From the NCBI RefSeq assembly GCF_016722965.1, contig NZ_JAEQNB010000003.1:1-64000 (forward strand): DNA of 64,000 nucleotides. The letters run 5' to 3'. The DNA comes from Tumebacillus amylolyticus (GTDB lineage: Bacteria; Bacillota; Bacilli; Tumebacillales; Tumebacillaceae). Both the position numbers and the translations under genes were made by a program. Positions 1 through 8,270 of the stretch are shown here, piece after piece. Position 1 is the stretch's first letter. Every line of letters starts with the position of its first letter. The notes under the pieces are model-generated. The model was not told the DNA's origin. It did not search any database and worked only from the letters and a program-made list of their open reading frames with translations.

Positions 1-63
1 ACTTGCATGTATTAGGCACGCCGCCAGCGTTCGTCCTGAGCCAGGATCAAACTCTCAATAAAA
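1..63 (-). rRNA. 16S ribosomal RNA, 5' end (partial)
   Basis: The reverse complement begins TTTTATTGAGAGTTTGATCC and continues into the universal CTGGCTCAG primer site and the GACGAACGCTGGCGGCGTGC stretch of bacterial 16S rRNA. Only the first ~63 nt are present; the gene runs off the left edge. The exact mature 5' end is an estimate by analogy with Bacillus. Confidence 0.95.
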
Positions 64-121
64 GTTTGGTTCTGACTCGAATCGATCTTCATCTATCACT
101 CGTTTAGTTTTCAAGGATCAA
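64..121 (-). promoter_or_regulatory. 16S rRNA leader / tRNA-rRNA spacer
   Basis: The short spacer between tRNA-Val and 16S rRNA. Read on the minus strand it contains CTTGAAAACTAAACGAG, close to the TTGAAAACTGAACA-type element found before rRNAs in Bacillales, thought to act in processing or antitermination. No promoter or terminator is seen here, so the tRNAs and 16S are probably co-transcribed. Confidence 0.5.
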
Positions 122-198
122 TGGTGCGATCAACAGGACTCGAACCTGTGACCCCCACCATGTCAAGGTGGTGCTCTACCAACTGAGCTATGACCGCA
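122..198 (-). tRNA. tRNA-Val (GAC)
   Basis: The minus strand folds as a full cloverleaf: acceptor TGCGGTC/GATCGCA, anticodon loop TTGACAT (anticodon GAC), T arm with GGTTCGAGTCC and an encoded 3' CCA. It is the last tRNA before 16S rRNA. Confidence 0.95.
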
Positions 199-201
199 TA
201 T

Positions 202-277
202 TGGTTGCGGGGACAGGACTTGAACCTGCGACCTTCGGGTTATGAGCCCGACGAGCTGCCAACTGCTCCACCCCGCG
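202..277 (-). tRNA. tRNA-fMet (CAT), initiator
   Basis: Minus-strand cloverleaf with anticodon CAT in loop CTCATAA, flanked by the GGG/CCC pairs of the anticodon stem that mark initiator tRNAs, and an unpaired first base (5' C opposite A72). The 3' CCA is encoded. Only 3 bp separate it from tRNA-Val. Confidence 0.95.
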
Positions 278-307
278 ACGTTATTTACTTGGTAGCAAGA
301 AAAAAAC

Positions 308-383
308 TGGTGAGCCATGAAGGACTTGAACCTTCGACACCCTGATTAAAAGTCAGGTGCTCTACCAACTGAGCTAATGGCTC
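308..383 (-). tRNA. tRNA-Lys (TTT)
   Basis: Minus-strand cloverleaf with acceptor GAGCCAT/ATGGCTC, anticodon loop CTTTTAA (anticodon TTT) and encoded CCA. Part of the Tyr-Lys-fMet-Val-16S transcription unit. Confidence 0.95.
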
Positions 384-388
384 GTACA

Positions 389-472
389 TGGTGGAGAGAG
401 AAGGATTCGAACCTTCGAAGCTTACGCAACGGATTTACAGTCCGCCCCATTTGGCCACTTTGGTACCTCTCC
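389..472 (-). tRNA. tRNA-Tyr (GTA)
   Basis: A class II tRNA on the minus strand: long variable arm, acceptor GGAGAGG/TCTCTCC, anticodon loop CTGTAAA (anticodon GTA), encoded CCA. It is the first gene after the promoter at 535-563. Confidence 0.95.
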
Positions 473-534
473 AAGAATCAAATGTTCGTGTGTTTCGTTC
501 CGTCCACCGTGTGTCTCTCGCGGCAACAAGAGTT

Positions 535-563
535 ATCTTACCACGCCTCCCGCCATCACTCAA
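535..563 (-). promoter_or_regulatory. Sigma-A promoter of the tRNA-rRNA operon
   Basis: Minus strand -35 TTGAGT (558-563), 17-bp spacer, -10 TAAGAT (535-540), about 60 nt upstream of tRNA-Tyr. The remaining intergenic sequence up to 755 shows no gene or other structure I can support. Confidence 0.6.
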
Positions 564-769
564 CAAACCTCACCAAACAAAATTCGACAAAAACGCCCCC
601 TTACAACCCACCAGCCAGCCGACTGTCGCGCATCCTCCGTTATCCTACCTCATCACCTCTCAAGATGTTCAAAATTTTGGCAGGAGTTCACGCCCAACCC
701 CGTCGCAAAACAACCCCCCTCATGATACGGTAGTAGTAGATCAAGTTTCCCAATTGGAGGCGAAATGAA

Positions 770-1072
770 ATGATCTCCTACGATGTTCGTTGTTTTATCT
801 GCCGTCAAATGTTCAGTGTCGTCGAAGGAACTCCTCAATACAAACTCGTCAAACGCAACATGGACGGCCGCCACTCGTGTGAAGACTGCCGCAAGTTAAT
901 TGAACTCGATGCCCAACGCCAGTCCGGGATGACCCCCGAATTGTTTGCCGCACTTGAGCAACTCGAACTGGAAGAGCGTTTGAGCAAGTATAGCGATATG
1001 AAGGATATTCTCAACTTCCCCAAGTCTCCCAAAGACCAAGACACTCCACCTTCTGAGTCAAAAGTCTACTAG
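770..1072 (+). CDS. YlaI-like (DUF2197-type) zinc-ribbon protein
   Basis: A 100-residue protein with two CxxC knuckles (Cys8/Cys11 and Cys37/Cys40) that should form one zinc ribbon, followed by a charged helical tail (about 45-80) rich in Glu and Leu. The N-terminal half resembles the small Bacillales YlaI/DUF2197 proteins, whose function is unknown. The tail makes it longer than YlaI (about 70 residues). The ATG at 770 is preceded by GGAGG at 756-760. A second small gene follows 63 bp downstream on the same strand and may be co-transcribed. Family assignment is from memory of the motif spacing. Confidence 0.7.
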   Translation: MISYDVRCFICRQMFSVVEGTPQYKLVKRNMDGRHSCEDCRKLIELDAQRQSGMTPELFAALEQLELEERLSKYSDMKDILNFPKSPKDQDTPPSESKVY

Positions 1073-1135
1073 GTGCACAAAATCCGTCCCGCACGCATGT
1101 ACTACTAAGGAGTGATGCCACAAGGAGGGACGGAC

Positions 1136-1282
1136 TTGCAAACTTACATCACTACGATAACGAAATGGATCGTGGCCTTCCTCATCATCTTCCTTCTGCT
1201 GATGCTCCTCGCCTTCACGTTCCTCTACAAGAAAAAAAGCGACACCCCATCCCCTACAACTCCCCGCATCGCCTACCGGTAG
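1136..1282 (+). CDS. Small single-pass membrane protein, 48 aa (TTG start)
   Basis: An open frame of 48 codons starting at TTG 1136, preceded at 6 nt by the strong ribosome-binding site AAGGAGGG (1122-1129). An in-frame ATG at 1115 has its AAGGAG only 2 nt away, so the TTG is preferred. Residues 11-31 form one strongly hydrophobic helix (Trp, Val, Phe, Leu, Ile), followed by a YKKKS basic anchor and a Pro/Thr-rich cytoplasmic tail. A perfect terminator begins 10 nt after the stop. The protein is unrecognised, but ribosome site, transmembrane segment and terminator together support a real gene. Confidence 0.6.
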   Translation: MQTYITTITKWIVAFLIIFLLLMLLAFTFLYKKKSDTPSPTTPRIAYR

Positions 1283-1292
1283 GCCACAAAAT

Positions 1293-1330
1293 ATCCCCGC
1301 GCTCTGTGGAAGAGGCGGGGATTTTTTTTT
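1293..1330 (+). terminator. Intrinsic terminator, probably bidirectional
   Basis: Stem ATCCCCGC (1293-1300) / GCGGGGAT (1315-1322) followed by nine T on the plus strand. It closes the small-protein unit and lies just before the stop codon of the convergent gene at 1344. Confidence 0.85.
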
Positions 1331-1343
1331 GTGGCGAGCGGTA

Positions 1344-1823
1344 TTAGTCACTGACCAGTTCACTATCGAAGTTTTCGTTGATCAACACGGTTTCATTGCA
1401 TTCCGGGCACAGCACTTCGACAACCTCGTCACTGTCCAAGACGTCTTCGTCAACGAACACGTTCTCGCCGCAATTCGGACAGTTCATCTCGATGTATTCG
1501 ATCGCACTGTCCTCAGATTCGTCGTAGTCATCGAGATCGAGGTCTTCGTCGTACTCATCGCCATCATCGAGAAGCAATGCGTCGAGATCCTCATCGTACT
1601 CGTCGTAGAATTCGTTCTCGAGATCGGTGAGGTCATCGTCGACCGCCTCTATGTACTCTGTCAGGTGCGATTGCGTCATCTCCAAGTTGTCCAGCGAACG
1701 GGACATCACCTGCAGGACTTCCATCATTTCGACGAGTACGCGCCCTTCCGGCGAGTTCTGCCCGACGTTCAGCCCTTCAGCCAAACCTCGCAAATATGCC
1801 AAACGTTCTTTTACACCTTTCAT
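1344..1823 (-). CDS. CD1247-type N-terminal domain protein with acidic linker and zinc ribbon
   Basis: A 159-residue protein. Residues 1-60 form an amphipathic helical segment (start MKGVKERLAYLRGLAEGLN) that resembles the CD1247 N-terminal domain of Firmicutes. Residues 61-110 are extremely acidic (mostly Asp, Glu, Tyr). Residues 115-142 hold a CPNC/CPEC zinc ribbon (Cys115, 118, 139, 142). The frame is open upstream to 1946, but the ATG at 1823 is preceded by AGGAGG (CCTCCT at 1832-1837 on the plus strand), so I start there. Function unknown. Repeated GAT/GAA codons in the acidic stretch create a long spurious antisense frame. Confidence 0.75.
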   Translation of the reverse strand: MKGVKERLAYLRGLAEGLNVGQNSPEGRVLVEMMEVLQVMSRSLDNLEMTQSHLTEYIEAVDDDLTDLENEFYDEYDEDLDALLLDDGDEYDEDLDLDDYDESEDSAIEYIEMNCPNCGENVFVDEDVLDSDEVVEVLCPECNETVLINENFDSELVSD

Positions 1824-1885
1824 CGTACACTCCTCCTGTCTAGGCCGCATTCCACAAAAGACAGTGTGACCTAGCCGGAGGAAAA

Positions 1886-2152
1886 TTATCCCCGCACACC
1901 CCACAGAATTAATCCGACGCCGCCCATAACAATGATCATCCGCCAAAACTCCAGTTTGTCCGCCATGCCAATCAAGCCAAGTGTCGTCACCAAGATCAAG
2001 ACGGTCGGCCCCACCAGTGCGAGACCAGCGTTGATCATCACCGCTTTTTGAACCGTTCCAAAGTACAGCATCAACAACGCGGCGGACACTTCAATCAACC
2101 CGGATAAGAGCCGCAACCCCGCCATCCCATTGACAATCGAGTCTTTCAACAT
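1886..2152 (-). CDS. yqhV: YqhV family (DUF2619) membrane protein
   Basis: An 88-residue protein with three hydrophobic segments (about 10-32, 38-60, 66-86). Its core (LRLLSGxIE, then MINAGLALVGPTVLIL) matches what I know of B. subtilis YqhV. In B. subtilis yqhV lies next to efp, as here, which supports the name. Its function is not established; the B. subtilis neighbourhood suggests a link to sporulation. RBS-like GGGAGAGGATGG precedes the ATG. It is separated from efp by a terminator, so it likely has its own promoter, which I cannot identify. Confidence 0.85.
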   Translation of the reverse strand: MLKDSIVNGMAGLRLLSGLIEVSAALLMLYFGTVQKAVMINAGLALVGPTVLILVTTLGLIGMADKLEFWRMIIVMGGVGLILWGVRG

Positions 2153-2224
2153 CGCGATCCATCCTCTCCCTAGTTGTCCTACTTATACCTATGCCACCGC
2201 CCCCATTGTGCATGTCCTTGCAAG

Positions 2225-2258
2225 AAAAAAACCCCGCTGGTTGCTCGCGGGGTTTTTT
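2225..2258 (-). terminator. Intrinsic terminator after efp
   Basis: Stem AACCCCGC/GCGGGGTT (2230-2237 / 2247-2254) with A6 on the left and T6 on the right, so it can act in either direction. It ends the aroQ-papA-efp unit. Confidence 0.9.
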
Positions 2259-2270
2259 CGACGTATTGAA

Positions 2271-2831
2271 TTACGCGCGGGATACGTATGCGTTGTTGCG
2301 GGTGTCGATGATGAGCTTTTCGCCTTGTTCGATGAAAAGCGGAACGGAGACGACAGCACCGGTTTCCATGACAGCGTTCTTGGAGCCGCCCTGTGCGGTG
2401 TCGCCTTTGATGCCCGGTTCGGTCTCTGCTACGGTGAGAACAACGGTGTTCGGAAGTTCAACGCCGATGGCTTGCTCTTCGTAGATCATGACGGAGCATT
2501 CCATGTTCTCAAGCAGGTACTTGGTTTCATCTTCGAGCATCGCAGCCGGAACTTGGAGTTGTTCGAACGACTCGTTGTCCATGAAGGTGAAGTATTCACC
2601 GTCGGTGTAGAGGTATTGCATCTTGCGGGTTTCGACGCGTGCGCGTTCCATTTTCTCGCCTGCGCGGAAGGTGGTTTCACGAACTGCACCGGAACGGATG
2701 TTTTTCAGCTTCGCACGGACGAACGCTGCGCCCTTGCCCGGTTTTACGTGCAAGAACTCGAGGACGCGCCACAGGCCGCCATCCCATTCAATGGTTACGC
2801 CAGGACGAAGATCATTGGAAGAAATACTCAT
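2271..2831 (-). CDS. efp: Elongation factor P
   Basis: Translation factor that binds between the P and E sites of the ribosome and relieves stalling at polyproline stretches. The 186-residue length is typical. The N-terminal KOW-like domain (1-65) carries the exposed loop around VKPGKG with Lys33 at the tip, the residue that is modified in many bacteria. Two OB-fold domains follow (about 66-127 and 128-186), ending in the signature [26 protein letters not shown] precedes the ATG. It is the last gene of an aroQ-papA-efp unit and lies 34 bp after papA. Confidence 0.98.
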   Translation of the reverse strand: MSISSNDLRPGVTIEWDGGLWRVLEFLHVKPGKGAAFVRAKLKNIRSGAVRETTFRAGEKMERARVETRKMQYLYTDGEYFTFMDNESFEQLQVPAAMLEDETKYLLENMECSVMIYEEQAIGVELPNTVVLTVAETEPGIKGDTAQGGSKNAVMETGAVVSVPLFIEQGEKLIIDTRNNAYVSRA

Positions 2832-2865
2832 TTCGAAAAATGCCTCCTATATAGTCACAAAATGA

Positions 2866-3948
2866 TTACTGCTCGAGGATCAACAGTTCTTTGGTGGATT
2901 TGGTGAGTACTTCGTTGCCGTTGTCGGTGATGACGATGTCATCCTCGATACGTACACCGCCCCACTCCGGCAGGTAGATGCCCGGCTCGACCGTTACGAC
3001 CATGCCCGGTTCCAACACCATATCGCCACGCAATTGCGACAGCGACGGCATCTCGTGAACGAGCATGCCCAGACCGTGTCCAAGCGAATGACCGAAGTTG
3101 TCGCCGTATCCCTTGGCTGCGATGATGTCGCGCGCCAGTGAATCCGCTTCCTTGCCGGTCATCCCGGCTTTGATGTTTGCGACGGCGTGGAGTTGGGCTT
3201 GCAACACAGTGTCGTATATCTCACGCTGCTTGTCCGAAGGTTGACCCAGTACCACGGTACGGGTCAGGTCGGAGCAATACCCTTGATAGTATGCACCAAA
3301 ATCCATTTTTACAAAATCGCCCTTCTCGATCACCTTGTCGCTCGCACGTCCATGCGGGAGTGCCGAGCGATGACCGGAAGCCACGATGATGTCAAACGAG
3401 GAAGAATCAGCCCCGGCTTTGCGCATGAAGGTTTCCAACTCCAGCGCAACCTGACGTTCGGTCAGGCCGGGTTTCAGGTACGTAAGGATGTGGGCGAAGG
3501 CATCGTCCGCCACTTTTGCAGCGGCGCGGAGGATCTCCAATTCGCTTTCGTCCTTGTAGAGACGCAACTCCTCGACCAGACCTGCTGCCGGGACGAGTTC
3601 AACCCCTTCGAACGTTTGGTCAAAGGCGCGGTGTTGCGCGTAGGTCACAAAGTCGCTTTCGAAGCCGAGTCGCTTGATACCTTTCGACTTCATCAACTCA
3701 AATACGGTGGTATTCGGGTTGGCACCGTTCGGGTATTCCACGATGGTGCAATGCGGGCATTGCGCCTCTGCTTGTTGGGTGTAGCGGAAGTCGGTGAGAA
3801 ACACCGCTTGATCTTGGGTTACCAGCAGCACACCAGCCGAGCCGGTAAAGCCGCTGAGGTAGCGACGGTTTTCCGGACGGAGCACGATCATCGCATCAAG
3901 GCCTTGCTTGTCCATCAACGCACGCGTACGAGTCAGTCGTTGTTCCAC
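2866..3948 (-). CDS. papA: Xaa-Pro aminopeptidase family (M24) metallopeptidase
   Basis: A cytoplasmic M24 aminopeptidase that removes N-terminal residues preceding proline. The 360-residue length is normal. The N-terminal creatinase-like domain (1-130) begins EQRLTRTRALMDKQGLDAMI. The C-terminal pita-bread domain has the metal ligands in DFGAYYQGYCSDLTRT (two Asp), GHSLGHGLG (His), TVEPGIYLPEWGGVRIED (two Glu). The start is GTG at 3948 with GGGAGG upstream, 2 nt after the aroQ stop. Equivalent to B. subtilis YqhT, which has the same position beside efp. Confidence 0.95.
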   Translation of the reverse strand: MEQRLTRTRALMDKQGLDAMIVLRPENRRYLSGFTGSAGVLLVTQDQAVFLTDFRYTQQAEAQCPHCTIVEYPNGANPNTTVFELMKSKGIKRLGFESDFVTYAQHRAFDQTFEGVELVPAAGLVEELRLYKDESELEILRAAAKVADDAFAHILTYLKPGLTERQVALELETFMRKAGADSSSFDIIVASGHRSALPHGRASDKVIEKGDFVKMDFGAYYQGYCSDLTRTVVLGQPSDKQREIYDTVLQAQLHAVANIKAGMTGKEADSLARDIIAAKGYGDNFGHSLGHGLGMLVHEMPSLSQLRGDMVLEPGMVVTVEPGIYLPEWGGVRIEDDIVITDNGNEVLTKSTKELLILEQ

Positions 3949-3950
3949 GC

Positions 3951-4421
3951 TTACTTCCTCCCTGTGTCTTCGGTCAACAGACCTCGTTTGGCGAAATCTT
4001 CAAGCAGTGCATGGAACCCCAGCGTGTATCCGATCGCACCCAAGCCGGAGATCTGACCCATGCAGACCGGGGCAAGCATCGAACGATGGCGAAACTCTTC
4101 GCGCGCATGGATGTTCGAGAGGTGAACTTCAATGGTCGGTATACGAATGCCGGAAACGCAATCGCGCAGGGCGACGCTGGTGTGGGTGTACCCGCCTGGA
4201 TTGAAGAGAATACCGTGGGTATTGCCCATCGCCGCTTGGAGTCGGTCGATCAGGGCTCCTTCGTGGTTCGACTGGTAGCAGTCGATCTCAACGCCGAATT
4301 CCTGAGCCAACGCGGTGAGATCGCGGTTGATCTGCTCGAGCGTGGTCCGGCCGTACACTTCCGGCTCTCGGGTGCCGAGCAGATTGAGGTTGGGACCGTG
4401 TAAGACAAGTAGTTTTGCCAT
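3951..4421 (-). CDS. aroQ: Type II 3-dehydroquinate dehydratase
   Basis: Converts 3-dehydroquinate to 3-dehydroshikimate in the shikimate pathway. The 156 residues contain the family signature [16 protein letters not shown] with the catalytic Tyr region, [14 protein letters not shown] with the catalytic His, and EVHLSN. Homologues form dodecamers. Its promoter is probably TTTTCA (4475-4480), 17 bp, TACAAT (4452-4457) on the minus strand. It heads the aroQ-papA-efp unit. A second shikimate-pathway gene, aroK, lies at 19643. Confidence 0.97.
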   Translation of the reverse strand: MAKLLVLHGPNLNLLGTREPEVYGRTTLEQINRDLTALAQEFGVEIDCYQSNHEGALIDRLQAAMGNTHGILFNPGGYTHTSVALRDCVSGIRIPTIEVHLSNIHAREEFRHRSMLAPVCMGQISGLGAIGYTLGFHALLEDFAKRGLLTEDTGRK

Positions 4422-4451
4422 AGGGATAACCTCCCAAAAAGTCCAAGTCTC

Positions 4452-4502
4452 ATTGTATCAGAAAATGATGGTATTGAAAACGGGGTGCGATTCCATTATA
4501 CA
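4452..4502. promoter_or_regulatory. Back-to-back promoters sharing the -35 region
   Basis: Plus strand: TTGAAA (4474-4479), 17 bp, TATACA (4497-4502), driving the phosphatase gene at 4555. Minus strand: TTTTCA (4475-4480), 17 bp, TACAAT (4452-4457), driving aroQ. The two -35 hexamers occupy the same bases, so both promoters should not be filled by RNA polymerase at once. Confidence 0.55.
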
Positions 4503-4554
4503 AGATTCCAGAGTACAATACAGGAAAGGTTTTCTAGAGGAGTGTGAGAGTGGG

Positions 4555-5169
4555 ATGTCTAGGAGTCAGAAAACGCACGTTACGTTGGTGCGACATGGAG
4601 AGACGGTTTGGAACAAGGAATTTCGGTTGCAGGGGTCACAAGATATCCCGTTGTCCGAAGTAGGGTTGGCGCAGGCAGAAGCTGTAGCTCTTCATTTAAA
4701 GGAGGAGCCGTTTGATGTGGTGTACTCGTCTCACCTGTCCCGTGCTCATACCACGGCGGAGGCTTTGGCGAAAGCTGTAGGTGTGGAGCATCATGTACGC
4801 GAGAGCTTGATGGAGCGCTCTTATGGCGAGCTTGAGGGGTGGACTCGTGATGAAATCCTCGCGAAGTACCCTGACTTTTGGGGTCCGGGGAAAAAATACC
4901 CTGTTCCGGGGTTGGAGACGTTCGAAGAACTGGCTGAGCGGGCTTCGAAGACGATCCATGAGATTGTGGCTGAGCATGAAGGGCGGAATGTGCTGATTGT
5001 GAGCCACGGGGGGACGATCAACGCTTTCCTTCATTCGATTTCGGGTGGTGAGTTTGGGGCGGGGGTCAATAAGTTGGGGAATACCAGTGTGACTCGCGTG
5101 GTTTGGAATGAAGATGGGAGTTGGAGTGTTGTGGAGGTGGGGAGAACAGATCACTTGCCCGAGGAATAG
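4555..5169 (+). CDS. Histidine phosphatase family protein (phosphoglycerate mutase-like)
   Basis: A 204-residue cytoplasmic phosphatase of the branch-1 histidine phosphatase superfamily. Near the N terminus the motif VTLVRHGETVWN supplies the phosphorylated His. Downstream are SSHLSRAHTTAEA, the SYGELEGW region with the acid residue, and VSHGGTINAFL with the second His. Members include CobC, GpmB and broad phosphatases; the sequence alone does not decide the substrate. The frame is open upstream, but the ATG at 4555 with AGAGGAG at 4536-4542 gives a start just before the first strand. Transcribed divergently from aroQ. Confidence 0.9.
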   Translation: MSRSQKTHVTLVRHGETVWNKEFRLQGSQDIPLSEVGLAQAEAVALHLKEEPFDVVYSSHLSRAHTTAEALAKAVGVEHHVRESLMERSYGELEGWTRDEILAKYPDFWGPGKKYPVPGLETFEELAERASKTIHEIVAEHEGRNVLIVSHGGTINAFLHSISGGEFGAGVNKLGNTSVTRVVWNEDGSWSVVEVGRTDHLPEE

Positions 5170-5384
5170 TGGTGGGCCGGGGGTCGGGGGCATGTTACGC
5201 CGCTCCGGTAGAACTTTTCTTCTTTTGAATTAGTAAAGTCGTTCAAAGGGTAGAAAAAAGCTTCTAAAGTCGCAGCTACACATGCCCCCTCCCCCCTTTC
5301 ACCTCATCTCCACCTTCCACCGCCTTAATGATCTACATCTTAAAAAACGGGTTTGGCCATCGGCCACCACCCAACCCCGCCCAC
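5170..5384. other. Intergenic stretch with no supported feature
   Basis: About 215 bp between the phosphatase gene and the gcvPB terminator. It contains C-rich and A/T-rich patches but no reading frame with a ribosome site, no RNA gene and no clear promoter that I can support. Confidence 0.5.
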
Positions 5385-5415
5385 GAAAAAAGAGAGTGCC
5401 ACATCGGCACTCTCT
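5385..5415 (-). terminator. Intrinsic terminator of the glycine cleavage operon
   Basis: Ten-base-pair stem AGAGAGTGCC (5391-5400) / GGCACTCTCT (5406-5415), five-base loop, followed on the minus strand by a T6 tract. It sits 17 bp past the gcvPB stop. Confidence 0.9.
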
Positions 5416-5431
5416 TTCTCATTTCATCAGC

Positions 5432-6904
5432 CTACCCCTCAAAGGTATAGCGCAGGATCGGGCTACGCGCAGCCGTCGTCTCATCCAAACGGTTAACTTT
5501 GGTGTTGTACGGTGCGTTTTTGACGAGGTCCGGGGTCTCTACGGCTTCGATTGCGATCTTGATCATGGTGTCGCAGAAGTCGTCGAGGGTCCCTTTGTTC
5601 TCGGTTTCGGTCGGTTCGATCATGATCGATTCTTCGACGTTCAACGGGAAGTAGATGGTCGGCGGATGGACGCCGAAGTCGAGCAATCGCTTCGCGATGT
5701 CGAGGGTCTTCACGCCGTGTTCTTTTTTGAAGCGACGGCCGCTGAGGACGAATTCGTGCTTGCAAATTTGGTCGTACGCGACATCGTAGTGCTCAGAGAG
5801 TCGCTTCATCATGTAGTTGGCGTTGAGGACTGCATCCTCCGTGACGCGCTTGAGACCGTCCGGACCCATGGTGCGGATGTAGGAGTACGCACGGACGTTG
5901 ATGCCGAAGTTGCCCCAGAAGCCTTTGACTTTGCCGATGGATTGCGGGCGGTTCCAGTTGAGGAAGTATTCTTCGGTCTTGTCGTTGTACTCAACACGCG
6001 GTTTCGGGAGGAACGGGATCAGGTCGGACTTGACACCGACCGGACCGGAACCCGGGCCACCGCCGCCGTGCGGGGTCGTGAAGGTCTTGTGCAGGTTCAA
6101 GTGAACCACGTCAAAGCCCATGTCGCCCGGACGTGCATAGCCGAGGATCGCATTCGCATTCGCTCCATCGTAGTAGAGCAAACCGCCCGCTTCGTGGACG
6201 ATTTCGGCGATTTCGATGATTTGGTCTTCGAACAGACCGAGGGTCGACGGGTTGGTCAGCATCAACGCTGCCGTGTCGGAGTTGACCGCTTGACGGAGCG
6301 CTTCGAGGTCAACGCCGCCGCGTTCATTGGACTTGACCGTAACCGTACGGTAGCCTGCAACGGTTGCAGACGCCGGGTTGGTACCATGCGCAGTGTCCGG
6401 AACGATGACGGTGGTGCGTTTTTCGTTGCGCGCTTCGTGGTAGGCACGAATCATCATGAGACCCGTCCACTCGCCGTGTGCGCCCGCTGCCGGTTGGAGC
6501 GAGACTTCGTCCATGCCGGTGATTTCTGCGAGCTCCGTTTGCAAGTTGAACATGAGTTCCAGTGCGCCTTGGACCGAGGAGGCCGGTTGGAGCGGATGGA
6601 TGGAAGCAAAGCCCGGGATGCGCGCCATTTTTTCGTTGCGCTTCGGGTTGTATTTCATGGTGCAAGAGCCGAGCGGGTAGAAACCGTCGTCTACACCGTG
6701 GTTGCGCTTGGACAGCTCGGTGAAGTGACGCACGAGGTCCAACTCCGCGAGTTCCGGCAGGTTCGCCGGGGTCTTGCGGATGTAGTCCGCGGGAATCAGG
6801 TCTTCGACCGGAATTTCTTCGACGTCCAGTTCCGGGAGGGAATAGGAGACGCGGCCGGGGACGGAGAGTTCGAAGATGAGGGCTTTATCGTTTTCTTGAC
6901 GCAT
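5432..6904 (-). CDS. gcvPB: Glycine dehydrogenase (decarboxylating) subunit 2
   Basis: The PLP-binding half of the P protein of the glycine cleavage system, which decarboxylates glycine and passes the aminomethyl group to lipoylated H protein. 490 residues; the PLP lysine lies in [17 protein letters not shown]. Other hallmarks are [13 protein letters not shown] near residue 76 and [11 protein letters not shown]. The ATG overlaps the stop of gcvPA in TAATG, which indicates translational coupling. Splitting P protein into PA and PB is normal for Bacillales. No gcvH is in the window. Confidence 0.98.
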   Translation of the reverse strand: MRQENDKALIFELSVPGRVSYSLPELDVEEIPVEDLIPADYIRKTPANLPELAELDLVRHFTELSKRNHGVDDGFYPLGSCTMKYNPKRNEKMARIPGFASIHPLQPASSVQGALELMFNLQTELAEITGMDEVSLQPAAGAHGEWTGLMMIRAYHEARNEKRTTVIVPDTAHGTNPASATVAGYRTVTVKSNERGGVDLEALRQAVNSDTAALMLTNPSTLGLFEDQIIEIAEIVHEAGGLLYYDGANANAILGYARPGDMGFDVVHLNLHKTFTTPHGGGGPGSGPVGVKSDLIPFLPKPRVEYNDKTEEYFLNWNRPQSIGKVKGFWGNFGINVRAYSYIRTMGPDGLKRVTEDAVLNANYMMKRLSEHYDVAYDQICKHEFVLSGRRFKKEHGVKTLDIAKRLLDFGVHPPTIYFPLNVEESIMIEPTETENKGTLDDFCDTMIKIAIEAVETPDLVKNAPYNTKVNRLDETTAARSPILRYTFEG

Positions 6905-8253
6905 TACAGGATCGCCTCCAGTCGTTCCACAAGCAGGTCAATGTCTTCCTTGGTGCGTAGTTCGGTGACCGCGAGCAGCATGCAGTTTTCGAACTCCGGA
7001 TAGGTGGAGCCGAGGTCGTAGCCGCCGACGATGCCGGATTCCAGCAATTGGCGGTTCACGTAGGAGATGTCTGCATCAAGCTTGATTGCAAATTCGTTGA
7101 AGAACGGAGACGTGAACAGACCTTGCACGTTCGGGAGCGCCGTCAGACGCTTGTACGCGTAGTGCGCTTTTTGCAAGTTCAGTTTGGCTACGTCTTGCAT
7201 GCCTTGCTTGCCCATGTACGAAACGTAAACGGTCGCCGCCAATGCATTCAATGCTTGGTTGGAGCAGATGTTCGAAGTCGCTTTTTCACGACGGATGTGC
7301 TGCTCACGAGCTTGCAAGGTCAGGACGAACGCACGACGGCCGTCGATGTCGGTGGTTTGACCGACGACACGACCCGGGATTCGGCGCATCTGTTCCTTGG
7401 TCGTCGCCAACATGCCGAGGTACGGACCGCCAAAGGAGATCGCGTTCCCCAATGCTTGACCTTCACCCACGACGATATCCGCGCCGCAAGCGCCCGGCGA
7501 TTCGAGGAGACCCATGGCAACCGGGTTGACCGAAACGACGAACAGCGCTTTTTGGTTGTGGGCGATGTCTGCCAACTTGCGCAGGTCTTCGATCCCGCCA
7601 AAGAAGTTCGGGTATTGGACGAAAACACCCGCGATGGTGTCATCGAGTTTGGCTGCGAGGTCGTTCAGGTCCACGAGCCCGTTTTCGACGCCCACTTCTT
7701 CGACTTCGATGTTTTGGCCGTAGCCGTAGGTTTTCAGAACTTCACGGTATTCCGGGTTGACGGAACGCGCAACGAGAACTTTGTTGCGGCGGGTCGCAGC
7801 GCACGCCATGAACGCCGCTTCCCCAAATGCAGTCGGGCCGTCGTACAAGGATGCGTTGGAAACGTCCATGCCGGTCAGTTCGCAGACGATCGTCTGGTAT
7901 TCGAAGATCGCTTGCAGAACGCCCTGGGAAATTTCCGGTTGGTACGGAGTATAAGCGGTGAAGAACTCCGAGCGCGAAATGATCGCGTCGACGACCGACG
8001 GGACGTAGTGCTGGTACGCACCTGCGCCGAGGAAGTTCAAGTTGTCTTCGAGGTTGTCGTTCTTGCCTGCCAGTTGGTTGAAGTATCGGTTGAGTTCCAT
8101 CTCCGACAAACGCTTCGGCAGGTTCAATTCGCGCTTGAAGCGCGCTGTGTCCGGGATATCGGCGAACAGGGCTTCCACAGAATCGACGCCGAGGACGTCG
8201 AGCATGGCTTTGCGGTCTGCTTCCGTGTTCGGAAGGTAGCTGTACTTGTTCAA
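6904..8253 (-). CDS. gcvPA: Glycine dehydrogenase (aminomethyl-transferring) subunit 1
   Basis: The second half of the split P protein; it pairs with GcvPB to form the active decarboxylase. 449 residues with the family features [32 protein letters not shown] and [16 protein letters not shown]. The start is a TTG at 8253 with AGAGGAGG placed 8-9 nt upstream. It is 17 bp after gcvT and overlaps gcvPB. The operon is under the glycine riboswitch at 9431-9650. Confidence 0.98.
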   Translation of the reverse strand: MNKYSYLPNTEADRKAMLDVLGVDSVEALFADIPDTARFKRELNLPKRLSEMELNRYFNQLAGKNDNLEDNLNFLGAGAYQHYVPSVVDAIISRSEFFTAYTPYQPEISQGVLQAIFEYQTIVCELTGMDVSNASLYDGPTAFGEAAFMACAATRRNKVLVARSVNPEYREVLKTYGYGQNIEVEEVGVENGLVDLNDLAAKLDDTIAGVFVQYPNFFGGIEDLRKLADIAHNQKALFVVSVNPVAMGLLESPGACGADIVVGEGQALGNAISFGGPYLGMLATTKEQMRRIPGRVVGQTTDIDGRRAFVLTLQAREQHIRREKATSNICSNQALNALAATVYVSYMGKQGMQDVAKLNLQKAHYAYKRLTALPNVQGLFTSPFFNEFAIKLDADISYVNRQLLESGIVGGYDLGSTYPEFENCMLLAVTELRTKEDIDLLVERLEAIL

Positions 8254-8270
8254 GGTTGTGCCTCCTCTGC

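Noticed and set aside
2130-2906. A 258-codon plus-strand frame
   Set aside because: Antisense to efp and crosses the efp terminator; no ribosome site.
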